A stretch of 64,000 nt of DNA from Beroe forskalii (Eukaryota > Ctenophora > Nuda > Beroida > Beroidae). The stretch lies in the NCBI GenBank assembly GCA_011033025.1, contig WFMF01000128.1:186001-250000 (forward strand), in the 5' to 3' direction. A program made the position numbers and the translations under genes. The notes beneath the pieces are model-generated. The model searched no databases. It was not told where the DNA came from and saw only the letters and a program-made list of their open reading frames with translations. Shown one piece after another: positions 12,230 to 24,013 of this stretch. Each line of letters starts with the position of its first letter. Positions within the stretch are counted from its first letter, which is position 1.

Positions 12230-14240
12230 AGGCCAGTTGAAAAAAGGCTGGTTAATTTAAATTTAGGTCGACTGAAACTTTTTTGACTTTTCTTATACAG
12301 TGTTAAATTCAGTTAAACGCCATTATATGACAATGTGATAATGACCTAGGTCATCATATTAGACCAAGATTTGGTTCTTTTCAATTTTGATGAAATTTAT
12401 TAACTATAAATAGGTTTCAGTGGTAATTCTATTAAGACCCTATTAAGTTTCTATTAAGATTCTATTGAGATTCTATTAAGATCCTGGCAACCTCTAGAAC
12501 ATTTTTCCAAGGGGCCGGTTGAAATGGTTCAAAAATGATTCGATTAGTTTGCAATTCTCTGCATTGTACGAGAATACAAGTACATTGTACAATGGGATAA
12601 TGGGACACGACTACATAGGAGAGTTGATACGCGTGCAGCAGTTAAGTCAGAAGGATAAAAAGACCGCTGTGAAACACCTCGGAGAGTTCAAAGAGAGTCT
12701 GATCCGTCATATCGTGTTAACCGTGAAAGTAGGAGGTTGTGACCTCAACAAAGACCTGAAAGGACGACAGTTGGCGAAAGCGAACAACAACAATCTATGA
12801 ACTTCCAACATTACCATATGAACATCCAAAATCACCGGCTATGAACTCCGAACTCCTGAGAACTCGCAACATGACCACAATGAACGCTCAAAAAATACCC
12901 AAGGAACTAGAACTCTCAGCATTACCCAACATAACCTTTCCCTATGGCTATGAATTATAAAATCCCAACATCGCCCTATTGTATAATATGAACTGTCAAT
13001 ATTGCCCTATGAATTGCCAACAATTCTCTATGAAATTCTAATAAACCTATAATAAGTATAATGAACTCCAACATTGCCACATGAACTCACAATTGCCTCA
13101 TGATAACTCCCAACATAATGGTAAATGAACTGCCAGCATCCTAAACATCCTCAGGCCTTATATGGGTTCCCAAACATCCTCAGGCCTTATATGGGTTCCC
13201 AACGCAATCCCACATATACTATTAAATATTATATCATTATCGGCATAATAGGTTTAAACAATTGTTTAAAAACTGATGCGTAACTTTTATGCGAATGACC
13301 ATGTAATACATCTAACATTTTAAAGTTGTAAATTTGATTTTTCTCATTGAATCGACCAAACCATGATACTGATATAATAGTTTGATTTATAACATAATAT
13401 CGATTCCCCAAACTTCATTCCTCATATCCCCTTTTTTCTTCAATTTTTGTCATTGCAGACGAGCTCCGGACTTCAGAAGTGACAGTGGAGCATCCTTTTC
13501 ATTCGTTACACTAGAGAAGAGATATAGAGATCTGTCCTTACAAGTGCTTGGGACCTCACCGAACCTCGCTCCCTGAATTCGTGATTTCATGAACGCCTTC
13601 ATTTCAAATGTGAGTTGAATTTTCATAACTTGTAATGATGTTTCAAATGCTTGTATTGACTGAGATCATTGCACAGGTAACAACAACTCGTGTTCACATT
13701 CTAAATGGCAACAGTTTTATGAAATAGCAAAAACTCAGATTGAATCATGTTTAAGCTGTAGTAAATAAGTTAGTAAATATTATGTTCCAATTAAGGACTG
13801 TAATCAACATTTCAAAAAGTATATTGCGATCAACTTTGTAAAGTTCAAAGGGAAGAATGGATTGATGGACGCTCTCTTTCCAGCTAATTTATATTAATGC
13901 TTCAAAGTTAGTTCACCAACCTTATCGGCCGTTATTTAGCTGGCCTTTATTTAACCGGCCCTTTTTTAACCGGTCCTATGGACAAAAATTTTCCAAGCAG
14001 TTGCCAAGCCAAGAAATTTTTGCTCAGAATAGCCACGAAAACTTATACTACGTAAATTGCATCAAAAACCCAAATCCTGGTCTAATATCATGATTAAGGT
14101 CATTATCTGTGTTATATAATGACGGTCAAATAAATTCACCAGTACATAAGCCAAGTAATAAAAGTTTCATCTGACCTAAATCAACTGGCCTTTAATTTAA
14201 TCGGCCCCACTTTAACCGGCCTTTTCTAACCCGCCCCTTG
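12230..14240. repeat. degenerate long inverted repeat with CCGG-rich edges
   Basis: The left segment, about 12240-12420 (taatttaaatttaggtcgac, gacctaggtcatcatattag), is approximately complementary to 14050-14210 (ctaatatcatgattaaggtc, gacctaaatcaactggcc). Short ttaaccggcc / ggccggtt motifs recur at 12510, 13925-13975 and 14170-14235. The interior holds a few ORFs with no recognised domain. One acceptor-like junction at about 13459 (tttgtcattgcag) precedes a 39-codon open stretch ending in TGA at 13576, which could be a terminal exon or chance. A direct duplication of acatcctcaggccttatatg lies at 13146-13204. Confidence 0.4.
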
Positions 14241-14244
14241 GACA

Positions 14245-16140
14245 AAAATTTCAAAGTCGTTTTTGTTCTCAAGGGCTGGTTAAATTAGGGCCAATTAGTA
14301 TATAACTACTCAAGCTCTCAAGAGCATTGGGATTCATAGTACTTGTAATTCTCAGGTAGATGAGGGCTCAGGGCTGAGGCTCCCCTGTTTTCAGGATAGT
14401 ACGGCTAATCCGATGACATGGCCCAGTTAGAGTCAAGTTGAAGAAAAAATCTCATCTCCCTGAGATCTCATCTCCCTGAGATCTGATTTTACACTTTTAA
14501 AGCAGGCCTGCATACTTTCCCGTATTGAGATGTAATGAGCGTCTGAAAATAACGTAAGGCATGAAGTAAAAAATCTCAAACTTGATTCGATAAAATCAGC
14601 AATGGAAAATTTTTCTCAAAGGCCCAAGAGAATAAAACCTACTGCCTAGAAGTAATATCCCAATTTAATTTTTGGAACGTAAATATAAGCATAAAACGCA
14701 GAATTGAATTTGAATCTGAAATCAATCTGGGTATTTGCTTTTCCCTAAAATTCTGCTATGTAGAATGTGGACACGAGTCATTTAAACTTATATATGCCAT
14801 GCTTGCTACTTTGATCTAGAAATCATTTGAATAATGAAATTAATTATGTTATTTCCTGTTGCTCTGTCAAGCTGCAGCTGTTGAATAATATTGATATAAG
14901 TTCCTCTCAGATGATTGTGTTGATCCTGGGGTAAGAAGAGTGATCCTGTTTTAGTCGGAGTTCGGACAGACGGCAGGTTCAGAATTTGATCCATTTCCTT
15001 TCGATGATCTAATTTGAGGATGGCGCTTTGCGATTTACTTAAGTAAAGCACACAATGGTTTAGTAATTGAAAACATTTTAGATTCAGCTGTGAATTGATC
15101 GAATTCATTGAACAACGATGCTCTGTTCCATGGGTAACAAGCAGCATTTTGTGACTCCCGTGGATTTGCCCCACTGGTCACAAAAAATTTTACTTGTATG
15201 GAGGGCGCCGAGCAGCTTATGTTGGACTAATTCCACAACCATGTGCATCAAATCTGGCAGTACTCCAGAGACGCAGGATCGAAACCAGGCCACACCCAAT
15301 CGGTGCTTCCCATTAAATTACTCCACTTCATTGAGACTTGATCCAACCGAGCAAGCAGGCAACCCAGCTTCTGTGGAACCTCCACACATTTACTTGCCTT
15401 GTTCAATATCTCGTTGGCACTGCCTGTCCTCCATGGAGCCTCATTACCACTTCCCGTTTGGAGCCTAAAAACCCCACATGAACTCTTATCATCGTCTGAA
15501 GGTAATCAGGGCATTCAGTCCATTCAAAACAAATGCTAGAAGTTTTGCATTTCAATGGCATACCTTCTAATCTTAGTGATTATGCAGCATAATTATAGCA
15601 AAGAATCACCATTAGGCTCGATGGGCCATGGTTGGGATTATCAAGAATGATGAGACATATATGCAATGAGAAAAGGTTCTGTGTTCCTATAACTTTTTGT
15701 AAATTGTTACCTCTTGTATTTCAAACCATTGCATAATATCTTGTCAGTTCCTGGTTAATTTGAAATACCTTCATACGGGCGTTTTCTGTATTTCATTTAT
15801 TTTGAATCTCCGAGCCTATTCGAGCTTCATGTGAGTATATGAGACGGCTAAAAACCTTGAAATTAAACTGTTATCAACGTCTCAAAATCATGAAGCTTTT
15901 TATCGATATGATATATCCTGAGCAAGTGCTGTAAGCAGTATGTGTAACTGTATTTGTATTTGATTACGTGTATTTGTATTTGATTACTTTGGGAATCAGA
16001 GAGTAGTTTTCAATTTGTAAATTATCTGCAATATCTGTATCAATCAGAATCGGCATTTCAATGTCTGCACAAGTACAATGAGAATTTCAATGATTACGCT
16101 GATTTTCCCAAAATCTAGTTTTTCGATCTTTCTTGTTAAG
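14245..16140. other. gene-poor stretch with one dispersed repeat copy
   Basis: The only structure seen is the dispersed repeat at about 15400-15610 shared with 4130-4340. ORFs at 14806-15468 overlap on both strands, lack recognisable domains and are not called. Confidence 0.4.
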
Positions 16141-16141
16141 T

Positions 16142-16760
16142 TGCGGCGCGGCGTAACGCCGCGCACGTACTCAAAAAAGCTTAGTGAGAAATAGGGGTGT
16201 CGTCTCGCGACACCCCTGGTTAGGGGAAGGAACAAGCCGTCTCGCGACGCCCCTGGTTGGGGGAAGTTGTCATTTCTTTTTTCCATACCTCTGGCTTCTG
16301 GGGGCTGCCGCCCCCAGACCCTTCTCTAGTTCCCCTAACCAGGGGCGTCGCGAGACGCCCCTGGTTTAGCGGCTTGCCGCGCCGCGCACTCCGTGCGCAA
16401 AACCAGGGCGCTGGTTAGGGCAACCAAGACCCCTGCTGTTCTTTTTTATTTTTAATATATTCAGTGAAATTATCTACAAAAGGATAGAGAACAATTGTTG
16501 AGATGAACACACTCCAAAAACACTATTGACATTGCTTTACACTCCATACCTCTGACTTCTGGGGGCTGCCGACCCAGACCCCTGCTTCTCTTTTGATTTT
16601 TAATATATTTGGTGAAATTATGTACAACAACAATAACAACATAGGTGGAGTTTTTGAGATGAGAACAATGAAAAAACCTTCTTGAGGTGACTTTTATTTA
16701 CACTCTAGACCTCTGGCTCTTGGGGGCTGCTGCCACCAGACCTCTGCTTTATTTTATTTT
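16142..16760. repeat. repeat C (inverted copy) plus a three-fold G/C hairpin module
   Basis: 16142-16430 repeats the CG-rich modules seen at 5278-5472, including cctaaccaggggcgtcgcga and its complement. A module reading cctctgg/acttctgggggctgc then a cagacc tail, which can form a short hairpin, occurs three times (about 16287, 16550, 16708), each followed by t-rich sequence. It ends in a ttatttta pentamer run at about 16748-16775. Confidence 0.6.
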
Positions 16761-16779
16761 ATTTTATTTTATTCTATTA

Positions 16780-17711
16780 TTTTGGGCTAAGACATATGTG
16801 AATTTTCCATATATTTAAAAAAACGTCCTCTTTGTAAATGAGGTGCCGGTTTGGTGTCATACCGGTAGTTCTGACAGTAAATTGTGTACTGCGGACCCCT
16901 CTCAGCCCCTCCCTGTTAACAAAGCCGCACTCAGTGAGGTTAACTGAGATTAAATGCACATTGGGACATAACACAACAATGAATATGATGTCAGTCATAA
17001 TGAATGCTCAATTAAGAGACCAATTATTATCCAATGTTGGCTCCTGTGTCTTCAATGAGCCAAATTAATTAATTAATTAATTACTTCTCTATATATATAC
17101 ACACAATGTGTCACATATGAAAACTTAATAATTTAAGATAACTTAATAATTTAAAATAATCTAAAATAAATAAACTGAAAACTGTGACACATGCCCTCTA
17201 ATTGTAGGGAAAAATGAGATGAGGTAACTATCATATCCAATTCACACAAGTTCAACTGTCTAGAGACAAATACCTCGAAATAGCACTAAATACCTCTAAA
17301 TAGCACTAAAGAACCATACAACCAAATCTTCTGTTTAAACATTTTCTTGTTAGCAATTCCCTTTGATTTGAACTGGTTTGGTACAAACCTTGGCCATCCT
17401 GTGCCACTCAGAAATTTGGGTTCCTCAGTTAGTTGATTTAATATGTGTTGTGTTGTAAGTTTGTTGTAATTTTTTAATAAATTCAGTATTAGGATTCTTT
17501 TCAATTGAGTAAATAAATATGAAGAAATTAATGATTTGATATTCATATGATTTATATTTATTGATTGTTGTATTAATAGTAATATCATAGTTTGATTCCA
17601 TAGTTGATTGATATTTTATTTATATAGCAGTTTAACTTAACCCACTACTTTTTGAGGCAAAGTTTTGATCTACATTATCCTGAGTTACAAAGATTGTTTC
17701 ACTCAACAAGG
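16780..17711. other. AT-rich intergenic region upstream of NOP56
   Basis: AT-rich, with an attaattaattaatta run at about 17065. No distinct promoter element was identified. In-frame sequence upstream of the NOP56 ATG is open back to 17652 but contains no upstream ATG in frame, so it is treated as 5' UTR. Confidence 0.4.
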
Positions 17712-19463
17712 ATGGCTTCGTTTATACTTTTTGAGCATGCAGCTGGCTATGCTCTGTTCAAAAATATTGCAATGGAAGACATAGGCTCTCAATTAGATCA
17801 GGTCCAAGCAGCTGTGTTAGATTTGGCAAAGTTTGGTAAAGTCGTGAAGCTGGAGTCATTTGTTCCTTTCAAGTCTGGTGCTAGTGCCCTGGAAAATATC
17901 AATGCTATTTCAGAGGGTGTTGTACATGACGACCTTAAAACGTTCCTCCAGACAATGTTACCCAAGAAAGCTGGGAAGTTGGGAGTCTCTGACAGTAGAA
18001 TTGGGGCAGCTATCTCTGAGGATATGGATATCGAGTGTGACTTTGGGGGAGTCACTGTTGAGATTATCAGGGGTATCAGGTTCCACTTTGCTAAGTTTGT
18101 GGATGTACTCTCTGATAAAAACTGTGAGAAAGCCCAGCTAGGTCTGGGGCACAGCTACAGCAGATGCAAAGTGAAGTTCAATGTGCACCGAGTAGACAAC
18201 ATGATTATTCAGAGCATTGCTCTACTGGATCAGATTGACAAGGACATCAATACTTTCTCTATGCGACTCAGAGAATGGTACTCTTACCACTACCCTGAGC
18301 TCATTAAGATAGTACCAGACAATGTGATGTATGCCAGAGTGGTCAGCATCATCAAGTCCAGAAAGGACATGGTGGATGAAGAGAAGTTAGTTGCACAGTT
18401 AGAAGACATTGTTATGGACACTGCCAAAGCTAAAGCCATCATTGACAGTGCAAAGATTAGCATGGGAATGGATATCTCCCCCATAGATCTGATCAACATA
18501 CAGAGCTTCACATCTCGAATTGTTGCTTTACATGAGTACAGGGCCCAGCTCAGCACTTACCTAGGCGAGAAGATGAATCAGTGTGCACCGAACTTAACAG
18601 CTCTTATTGGCAACCAGGTGGGTGCTCGTCTCATAGCACATGCTGGAAGTCTCACAAACTTAGCCAAGTACCCAGCATCCACTGTGCAAATACTTGGAGC
18701 AGAAAAGGCCCTGTTCAGGGCTCTCAAGACTCGGGGAAATACCCCTAAATATGGATTGCTCTTTCACTCTAGCTTCATTGGTCGAGCTAAAGCAAAGAAC
18801 AAGGGCAGAATATCCCGCTACCTGGCCAACAAGTGCTCTATTGCCTCACGAATTGATTGCTTCTCAGAGAGTATGAACAGTGTATTTGGCACCAAGCTAC
18901 AAGAGCAAGTGGAGGAACGCCTTAACTTCTATGAGACTGGAGACCTGCCTAGGAAGAACCTTGATGTCATGGATGAAGCCATGACAGAAGCAATGAATGC
19001 CTTGGAGACACCAGCTGAGACACCTAAAACACCCAAATCTGAAAAGAAGAAGCGAAAGCGTTCTGAGGTGGCAGGAGATGGGTTGGTTGCTGAGGTGCAA
19101 ACATCCACAAAGAAGAAGAGTCTAAAGAAAGTAGATGCGGCTGCAGCTGCAGCAGAAACTTCTGAGGTTGTGGAAGCAAGCACACCAGCAAAGAAGAAAA
19201 AGAAGAGGAAGAGCACTGTGGCAGCTGAAGTACCAGAAACCCCTGCTGTAGAACCAGTTGTGGAGCCTGCTGTCGTGGAAGCTGCTGCAGAACCAGTCAA
19301 GAAGAAGAAGAAAAAGAGGAAGAGTGTTGCAGCTCCAGAAGAAATATCTGAGAGTAGTGAGCCTGCAGCCGAGAGTAGTGAGCCTGCAGCCGAGAGCAGT
19401 GAGGCTGTAGCATCTGAGCCTGTGAGTGCTAAAAAGAAGAAAAAGAAACGTGTGGTTAGTTAA
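17712..19463 (+). CDS. NOP56: NOP56, box C/D snoRNP core protein, intronless
   Basis: A 583-residue single-exon gene. NOP56 is a scaffold of box C/D small nucleolar ribonucleoproteins, which methylate rRNA 2'-hydroxyls in the nucleolus. The start at 17712 gives [16 protein letters not shown], matching the family's N-terminal domain. The coiled-coil region follows, then the Nop domain with near-invariant blocks: [41 protein letters not shown] and [20 protein letters not shown], then [20 protein letters not shown]. The C-terminus has four Lys-rich clusters (KKKRKR, KKKKKRK and similar) separated by Ala/Glu/Val linkers, including a repeated SSEPAAE unit, as expected for the KKE/D tail. Length is close to the usual ~590. 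The lack of introns is odd beside spliced neighbours; NOP56 genes in many animals have introns, often hosting snoRNAs. A retrogene or intron loss is possible. The frame is fully intact. Confidence 0.97.
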   Translation: MASFILFEHAAGYALFKNIAMEDIGSQLDQVQAAVLDLAKFGKVVKLESFVPFKSGASALENINAISEGVVHDDLKTFLQTMLPKKAGKLGVSDSRIGAAISEDMDIECDFGGVTVEIIRGIRFHFAKFVDVLSDKNCEKAQLGLGHSYSRCKVKFNVHRVDNMIIQSIALLDQIDKDINTFSMRLREWYSYHYPELIKIVPDNVMYARVVSIIKSRKDMVDEEKLVAQLEDIVMDTAKAKAIIDSAKISMGMDISPIDLINIQSFTSRIVALHEYRAQLSTYLGEKMNQCAPNLTALIGNQVGARLIAHAGSLTNLAKYPASTVQILGAEKALFRALKTRGNTPKYGLLFHSSFIGRAKAKNKGRISRYLANKCSIASRIDCFSESMNSVFGTKLQEQVEERLNFYETGDLPRKNLDVMDEAMTEAMNALETPAETPKTPKSEKKKRKRSEVAGDGLVAEVQTSTKKKSLKKVDAAAAAAETSEVVEASTPAKKKKKRKSTVAAEVPETPAVEPVVEPAVVEAAAEPVKKKKKKRKSVAAPEEISESSEPAAESSEPAAESSEAVASEPVSAKKKKKKRVVS

Positions 19464-19897
19464 GTGAGTGACACTACAGCCAGCTACAGTGCTTTGACTC
19501 CAGCAACAAAGAATATATTATAGAACAATCATAACTCTTCTAATTTATTGCTATTCTTAATAGATTCTTTTAAGATTCTTTTATTATTTTTAACACTAAA
19601 TCAGATTATATCATTGTGACTCACAAATTTCTGATTGAAATTGAAATGATAATTGTTTTTACTGGCTGTGTTTCAGTTACACTCTTCTGTTGCAAAATGG
19701 AAGATATAATCTTATAATTGAATTGAATTGAGATGTTTCACAGATCTGAACTTGTGATCGTGAAAAAGATAAACTATCATAAAATTCCTACTTTGTTCGT
19801 CAGATCATGAGTAAATGTGCTGTAATTTGAGGAATTTTCATATTTATGCTCAGTTTGCAGTATCTCAATCACATTTAGATTTATCATTTGAAAAAAT
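19464..19897. other. NOP56 3' UTR / spacer
   Basis: AT-rich 3' flank. No further gene seen before the FKBP start. Confidence 0.4.
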
Positions 19898-21475
19898 ATG
19901 TGTTATTTGCAGGTGATGTTTTTCTGGCTCTTAGTGATATTAGTTGGAGTGCAAAGTGAGCCAGATGATGTGATTGTTCAAGTACTTTATCGCCCAGCAA
20001 ATTGTACAGATATTGGAAAACATGGAGATACTATGCATGTGCAGTATTTAGGACGATTTTATGATTCTTTTGAAACTTTTGATTCCAGCTACAAAAGAAA
20101 TAATGTTCCATTCAATTATGTTTTGGGTGTTGGTGGAGTGATTGAAGGATACCAGATTGGAACTAAAGACATGTGTATCAATGAAAGAAGAAGACTCATT
20201 GTTCCCAGCAAGTATGCTTATGGATCTGCTGGAACAGGTATTAATCATGAAACTATACCATAGGGGATTGTTCACATATTATGTAATCAATTTTTGGCTG
20301 TATTCCCCCCTCCCCTGATATTAAAGTTTACAGTAGTTTTATCTGTTACAATATTAAAATGTAATCATTCGGAAACCCCCTCCACTAGATGATTTCGTGA
20401 TTTGTAAACGATCCCTAGGCATTGCATATGCCTCATGATCTGAGAAGTTTTTTGCATTCCAATTTTTACAGGTATGTAGATACCAATCACTATGACATGT
20501 TACTCCAATTGTTGCTTATAATTTGGAATGGTAGCAAATTAGACAAGCAATAAAGTATAGATTGATCATTAAATATTAAAGTATGTAAATTTATTAATTA
20601 AACTTTAAATTTCAGGAAAGATTCCAGGATATTCAACCCTTATGTTTGATGTCCACCTTGTGCAGATAAATGATACACCACCAAAATATCATGTGCCCTT
20701 AGTACTGCCTGAAGAGGTTACAGGAACTGGGTCAAAAAGTTGCCCATTTCCAATAAGTAGAGGAGATTCTGTCACAATAGAATTTATTGGTAAGTTGCCA
20801 AATGGCACTATTTTTGATAATGGGACAACAAACCCCTTGTCATTTGTTGTTGGAGCAGGACAAATATTGGCTGGCATAGATGAAGGAATTGTCTCATATT
20901 GTAAAAACAGTTTGATATCATTGGAGATACCACCAAGCAAAGCTTATGGTAGCCGTTGGGAAGGTCCAGTTCCACAATGGTCTTATGTTTACTATGATGT
21001 CAATGTTACAAAACATGTCATCAGAAGTTTGATTGAAGATGGAAGCCCAAATCTGACTTGTCAAGAAGTGGACCCTCCAATTGTTTGTACAGATTCTGAT
21101 TATCATGTCAAAGCAGGAGATTATGTAAAAATATACTATAGAGTGCTCAATAGAGGCTATCAAACTCTGGGAGAAGGTGAAATGAGATATCCTGTTGGGA
21201 GGAAGCTCATAGTTCCTGGATGGGATGATATTATCATAGGATCCTGCATTGGCCAACATAGATCGTGTTGGATACCAAGCTCCCTTGCCCACAGAGAAGG
21301 TACATCATTGTTCTTAGCTCTTCCAGAAAAAGGATTTTTCTGTGAAATTAAGGTTATTGATATGCTTTTAAGCTATGAGGACATGGATTCTATTGACATA
21401 CAACAATACCATCCTAAAAACCACCAAAGTGAGGCCCAGGAAGATCTTCAGCTACCAAGTAAAGATGAATTGTAA
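19898..21475 (+). CDS. secretory-pathway FKBP peptidyl-prolyl isomerase, three FKBP-like domains, KDEL tail
   Basis: Two exons, 19898-20237 and 20616-21475, join in phase 1 (ACAG|gtatta, ttcag|GAAAG) to give 399 residues. FKBPs of this kind catalyse proline cis-trans isomerisation during folding in the ER. A hydrophobic signal peptide (MFFWLLVILVGVQS) is followed by domain 1 with the binding-pocket pattern VQY, FDSS, PFNYVLG, GVIEGY, YAYG and LMFDV. Domain 2 has IEFIG, IFDNG, SFVVG and AYGS. Domain 3 keeps PGWDD but lacks the usual FD and YAYG residues and is probably inactive. The protein ends in KDEL, an ER retrieval signal. The nearest family is FKBP9/10/14-type. The start could instead be the second Met at 19916; a sequence resembling an acceptor (ttgcag) lies just before it, so an upstream 5' exon is possible. 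N-glycosylation sequons occur in domains 2 and 3. Confidence 0.9.
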
Positions 21476-22248
21476 ATTGATGTAAATGACAACATATGAC
21501 AGTTATACTTGAATAGTTATATTGTTAATAGATCAATGACTATACAAATTTTATTAGGGAATTTAGTCTTGGATTTTTTCTTTTTAAAATCTTATTGTAA
21601 TTATGAATTTTTATATAGGTTATTAATCGTGATTTTTAATGGGGGATTGTATTTTAAAGAGATATGACAATAATGAATGACATCATTTTATAATCTAAAT
21701 TTCATAATTTATGCAATTTAATGATTTAGGGATTATCATATATTTTTACTTTTACTGATAGATCATTACTTTGCTTTTTAATTTTTAATATACAGAATAT
21801 TTTTAAATTTTTTATCTTCTTAAGTTCTTACAATTTACAGTAGGCGGTATTTAAAATTGAAAATATCTCATTTTGACAGATATGACACAGTGAGAATAGC
21901 CCTAATTTCACTGCACGATTTGGTGAATTACAGATGCATTTTTATTAAGAATTTCAATGTATACTAGATATGTAATTTTCCAATTTATATCACTGATGAT
22001 TAGTAATTGCTGTATAGTGTATATCATTGAGAAATTATCAACTTGTCAAATGTGACTCATTAATAATTAACATTTATTTATAATTAACATGATTTCCTTT
22101 TTATGCTAGAATAAGGTAAATTTAAGGGTGCCTTGTTTTATCATGCAGGTGGAATTGAGTTCATTAAAGATTACCACTAATTAACTAACTGAGGTAGATC
22201 AAATGATAAAGTTAAGGAAAGTAATGAATTTGGTTCTATAGAAAGATC
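21476..22248. other. spacer between FKBP and kelch genes
   Basis: AT-rich sequence with no recognised feature. An acceptor-like ttggttctatag at about 22230-22241, directly before the kelch ATG, allows a non-coding 5' exon. Confidence 0.4.
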
Positions 22249-23352
22249 ATGAAAGTAACAGAACTGAAACGGAAAGACCCTTTTCCAACTCCAAGAAGTG
22301 GCCATCGTTTAGTTGCAGTTAGTGACTATGTTGTGTTATTTGGTGGATATAACAATAAACCTGTGTTTGGTGGCGAGCTGAAGAAAGAAGTTTGGTGTTA
22401 TCATACTTTAACTGAATCTTGGAAGTTGATTCTCACTGATTGTGACCAATTTCCATCTTCTGCAGCATCATGTGCTGTTGTTGCATTGGATACCAAGCTG
22501 ATAGTGTTTGGGGGTTCAGGAGCACATTTTGGTCATACAAACAGTAATAGCTTACATGTTCTTGACATGAAAACTCTTTCATGGGAAAAGGTTAGGCTGA
22601 GTGGGAGTCTGATTGAGGGAGGATTTGGACATAGTATATCTCTCGACACAGAAATGAGTCATTTGTATCTTTATGGGGGTTGTGATGGATACCATTATTT
22701 TAATACCATGAATAAGATTTGTCTCAAAACATGGCATAATGAGAGCTTTTATAGACACAGTTATCATGGAATATACCGACATGAATCGATTAACCATGAA
22801 AACAAGATAATGATATTTGGAGGTGGAAACCCTTCTGCCCAAATTGATCTTGGTACAATCCCTTACTTTTGTACTGCAACGAAAACTTGGCACGTCCTTC
22901 TAGCAAATTCACAAGATAACCCTAGAGGTCGACTTGCACATTCATGCAACAAAATCAATCATAATGTAATTGTCATGGGTGGTCAAACTAAAAAAGACGA
23001 TAATTCTTCAGGAAACTATGCATTATGCGATATTTGGCTCTTTAATTTGAACTCACACAGTTGGACAGAACTAATGATTGTACTTCCTGAAAGGATATTT
23101 TTTCATTCATCTGCAGTGAGCCATGATGACCACGTTTATATATTTGGGGGCTCCAAATATGAAAGCTCTGGTTCTGTAAAAAGGCTTAATAGTTTGTACA
23201 AAGTATCAATTTTTGTTCCATCATTAGTCGAACTTGTATGGGATTATGTCAGAAGAACATTAGTGAAAAATGTGCCACAGCCCGAACTTCAACATATCAT
23301 GCACGAAATTGGTGTTCCTTCTTATTTTATTGATCTTTTATCATCAATTTGA
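22249..23352 (+). CDS. kelch-repeat protein with C-terminal BC-box-like segment (KLHDC family)
   Basis: A 367-residue single-exon protein. Six kelch blades are recognisable from the di-glycine strands FGGYNNK, FGGSGAH, YGGCDGYH, FGGGNPS, MGGQTKK and FGGSKYE, giving a beta-propeller across about residues 10-320. The C-terminal tail begins VPSLVELVWDYVRR, which resembles the elongin-binding BC box (S/T/P-L-x3-[C/S/V]-x3-hydrophobic) found in KLHDC2/3/10-type substrate receptors of CUL2 ubiquitin ligases. It is followed by a helical segment (PQPELQHIMHEIG). By inference the protein is a substrate receptor. Which KLHDC subtype is uncertain: KLHDC10 is favoured by the tail after the propeller. No frame defects. 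Single-exon structure could be lineage-specific or reflect retroposition. Confidence 0.8.
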   Translation: MKVTELKRKDPFPTPRSGHRLVAVSDYVVLFGGYNNKPVFGGELKKEVWCYHTLTESWKLILTDCDQFPSSAASCAVVALDTKLIVFGGSGAHFGHTNSNSLHVLDMKTLSWEKVRLSGSLIEGGFGHSISLDTEMSHLYLYGGCDGYHYFNTMNKICLKTWHNESFYRHSYHGIYRHESINHENKIMIFGGGNPSAQIDLGTIPYFCTATKTWHVLLANSQDNPRGRLAHSCNKINHNVIVMGGQTKKDDNSSGNYALCDIWLFNLNSHSWTELMIVLPERIFFHSSAVSHDDHVYIFGGSKYESSGSVKRLNSLYKVSIFVPSLVELVWDYVRRTLVKNVPQPELQHIMHEIGVPSYFIDLLSSI

Positions 23353-24013
23353 GGCTGTATGGTATACCTACAGGCTAGAGAGGTAACTTGTTTTAGCAAT
23401 TTGAACGTATTTGAACAATTATTGATGTGATGTTTTGTAGTATGTAATTGATTTTTATCATTGTACAATACACAGCAAAAAGCAGTAGATGACTCCAAAT
23501 TGCATTGACTCCAAATTGTTATGACGATTGTCATCGCATTTTGTATAATTATTTTTTGGATTAGGATATGGGTATTTTTGTGACAATACTGGCTTCAAAT
23601 TACTGTATTGAAATTTATTTCGTTCTTAGATAATTTAGTCCTTTCTTAAGTAAGAAACTATAGATCCCTCCTGATCCCTCTAGTTTGTCCCCCTTTCATG
23701 TATTGTTTGCCCGATATTATCTGTATATTCTTAGGGGGATGGTGCATAAAAGTATAAAAAAGTCTACCATGCTTTTCTGATTCGTGTGCTATATTCTTTG
23801 ACTTTGTGCTTCATCAGTTCAACCCCCCCCCCATTCTTCCCTATCTCGCTCTTTTTCATGGTCTTATTCGCATGATCAATCCTCATTTCTCTTGATCCAC
23901 CATGCTGCACTGCACTTCCTACATAAGTACAATAACTCGTTTATTTACGAATTTCTCTTCACTTTTCAGTTACCACTATCTCCCCTCTTCTCACCAACCT
24001 TATTCCCAAGCCG
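23353..24013. other. spacer upstream of the two-RRM gene
   Basis: Includes a C9 homopolymer at about 23824-23833. The pyrimidine-rich stretch directly before the ATG at 24014 (ctatctcccctcttctcacc) probably belongs to the 5' UTR of the RRM gene. No other gene. Confidence 0.4.

Noticed and set aside
12519-12800. 93-codon ORF (ends KGRQLAKANNNNL)
   Set aside because: Does not begin at a clear ATG in context, no recognised domain, lies in a repeat-rich inverted region; possibly a transposon remnant but not supportable.
17652-17711. N-terminal extension of NOP56 from a TTG
   Set aside because: No ATG in frame before 17712; residues upstream do not match the family, while MASFILFEH does.
18929-19300. 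Minus-strand ORF rich in Phe/Ser/Ala inside NOP56
   Set aside because: Antisense shadow of the Lys-rich tail.
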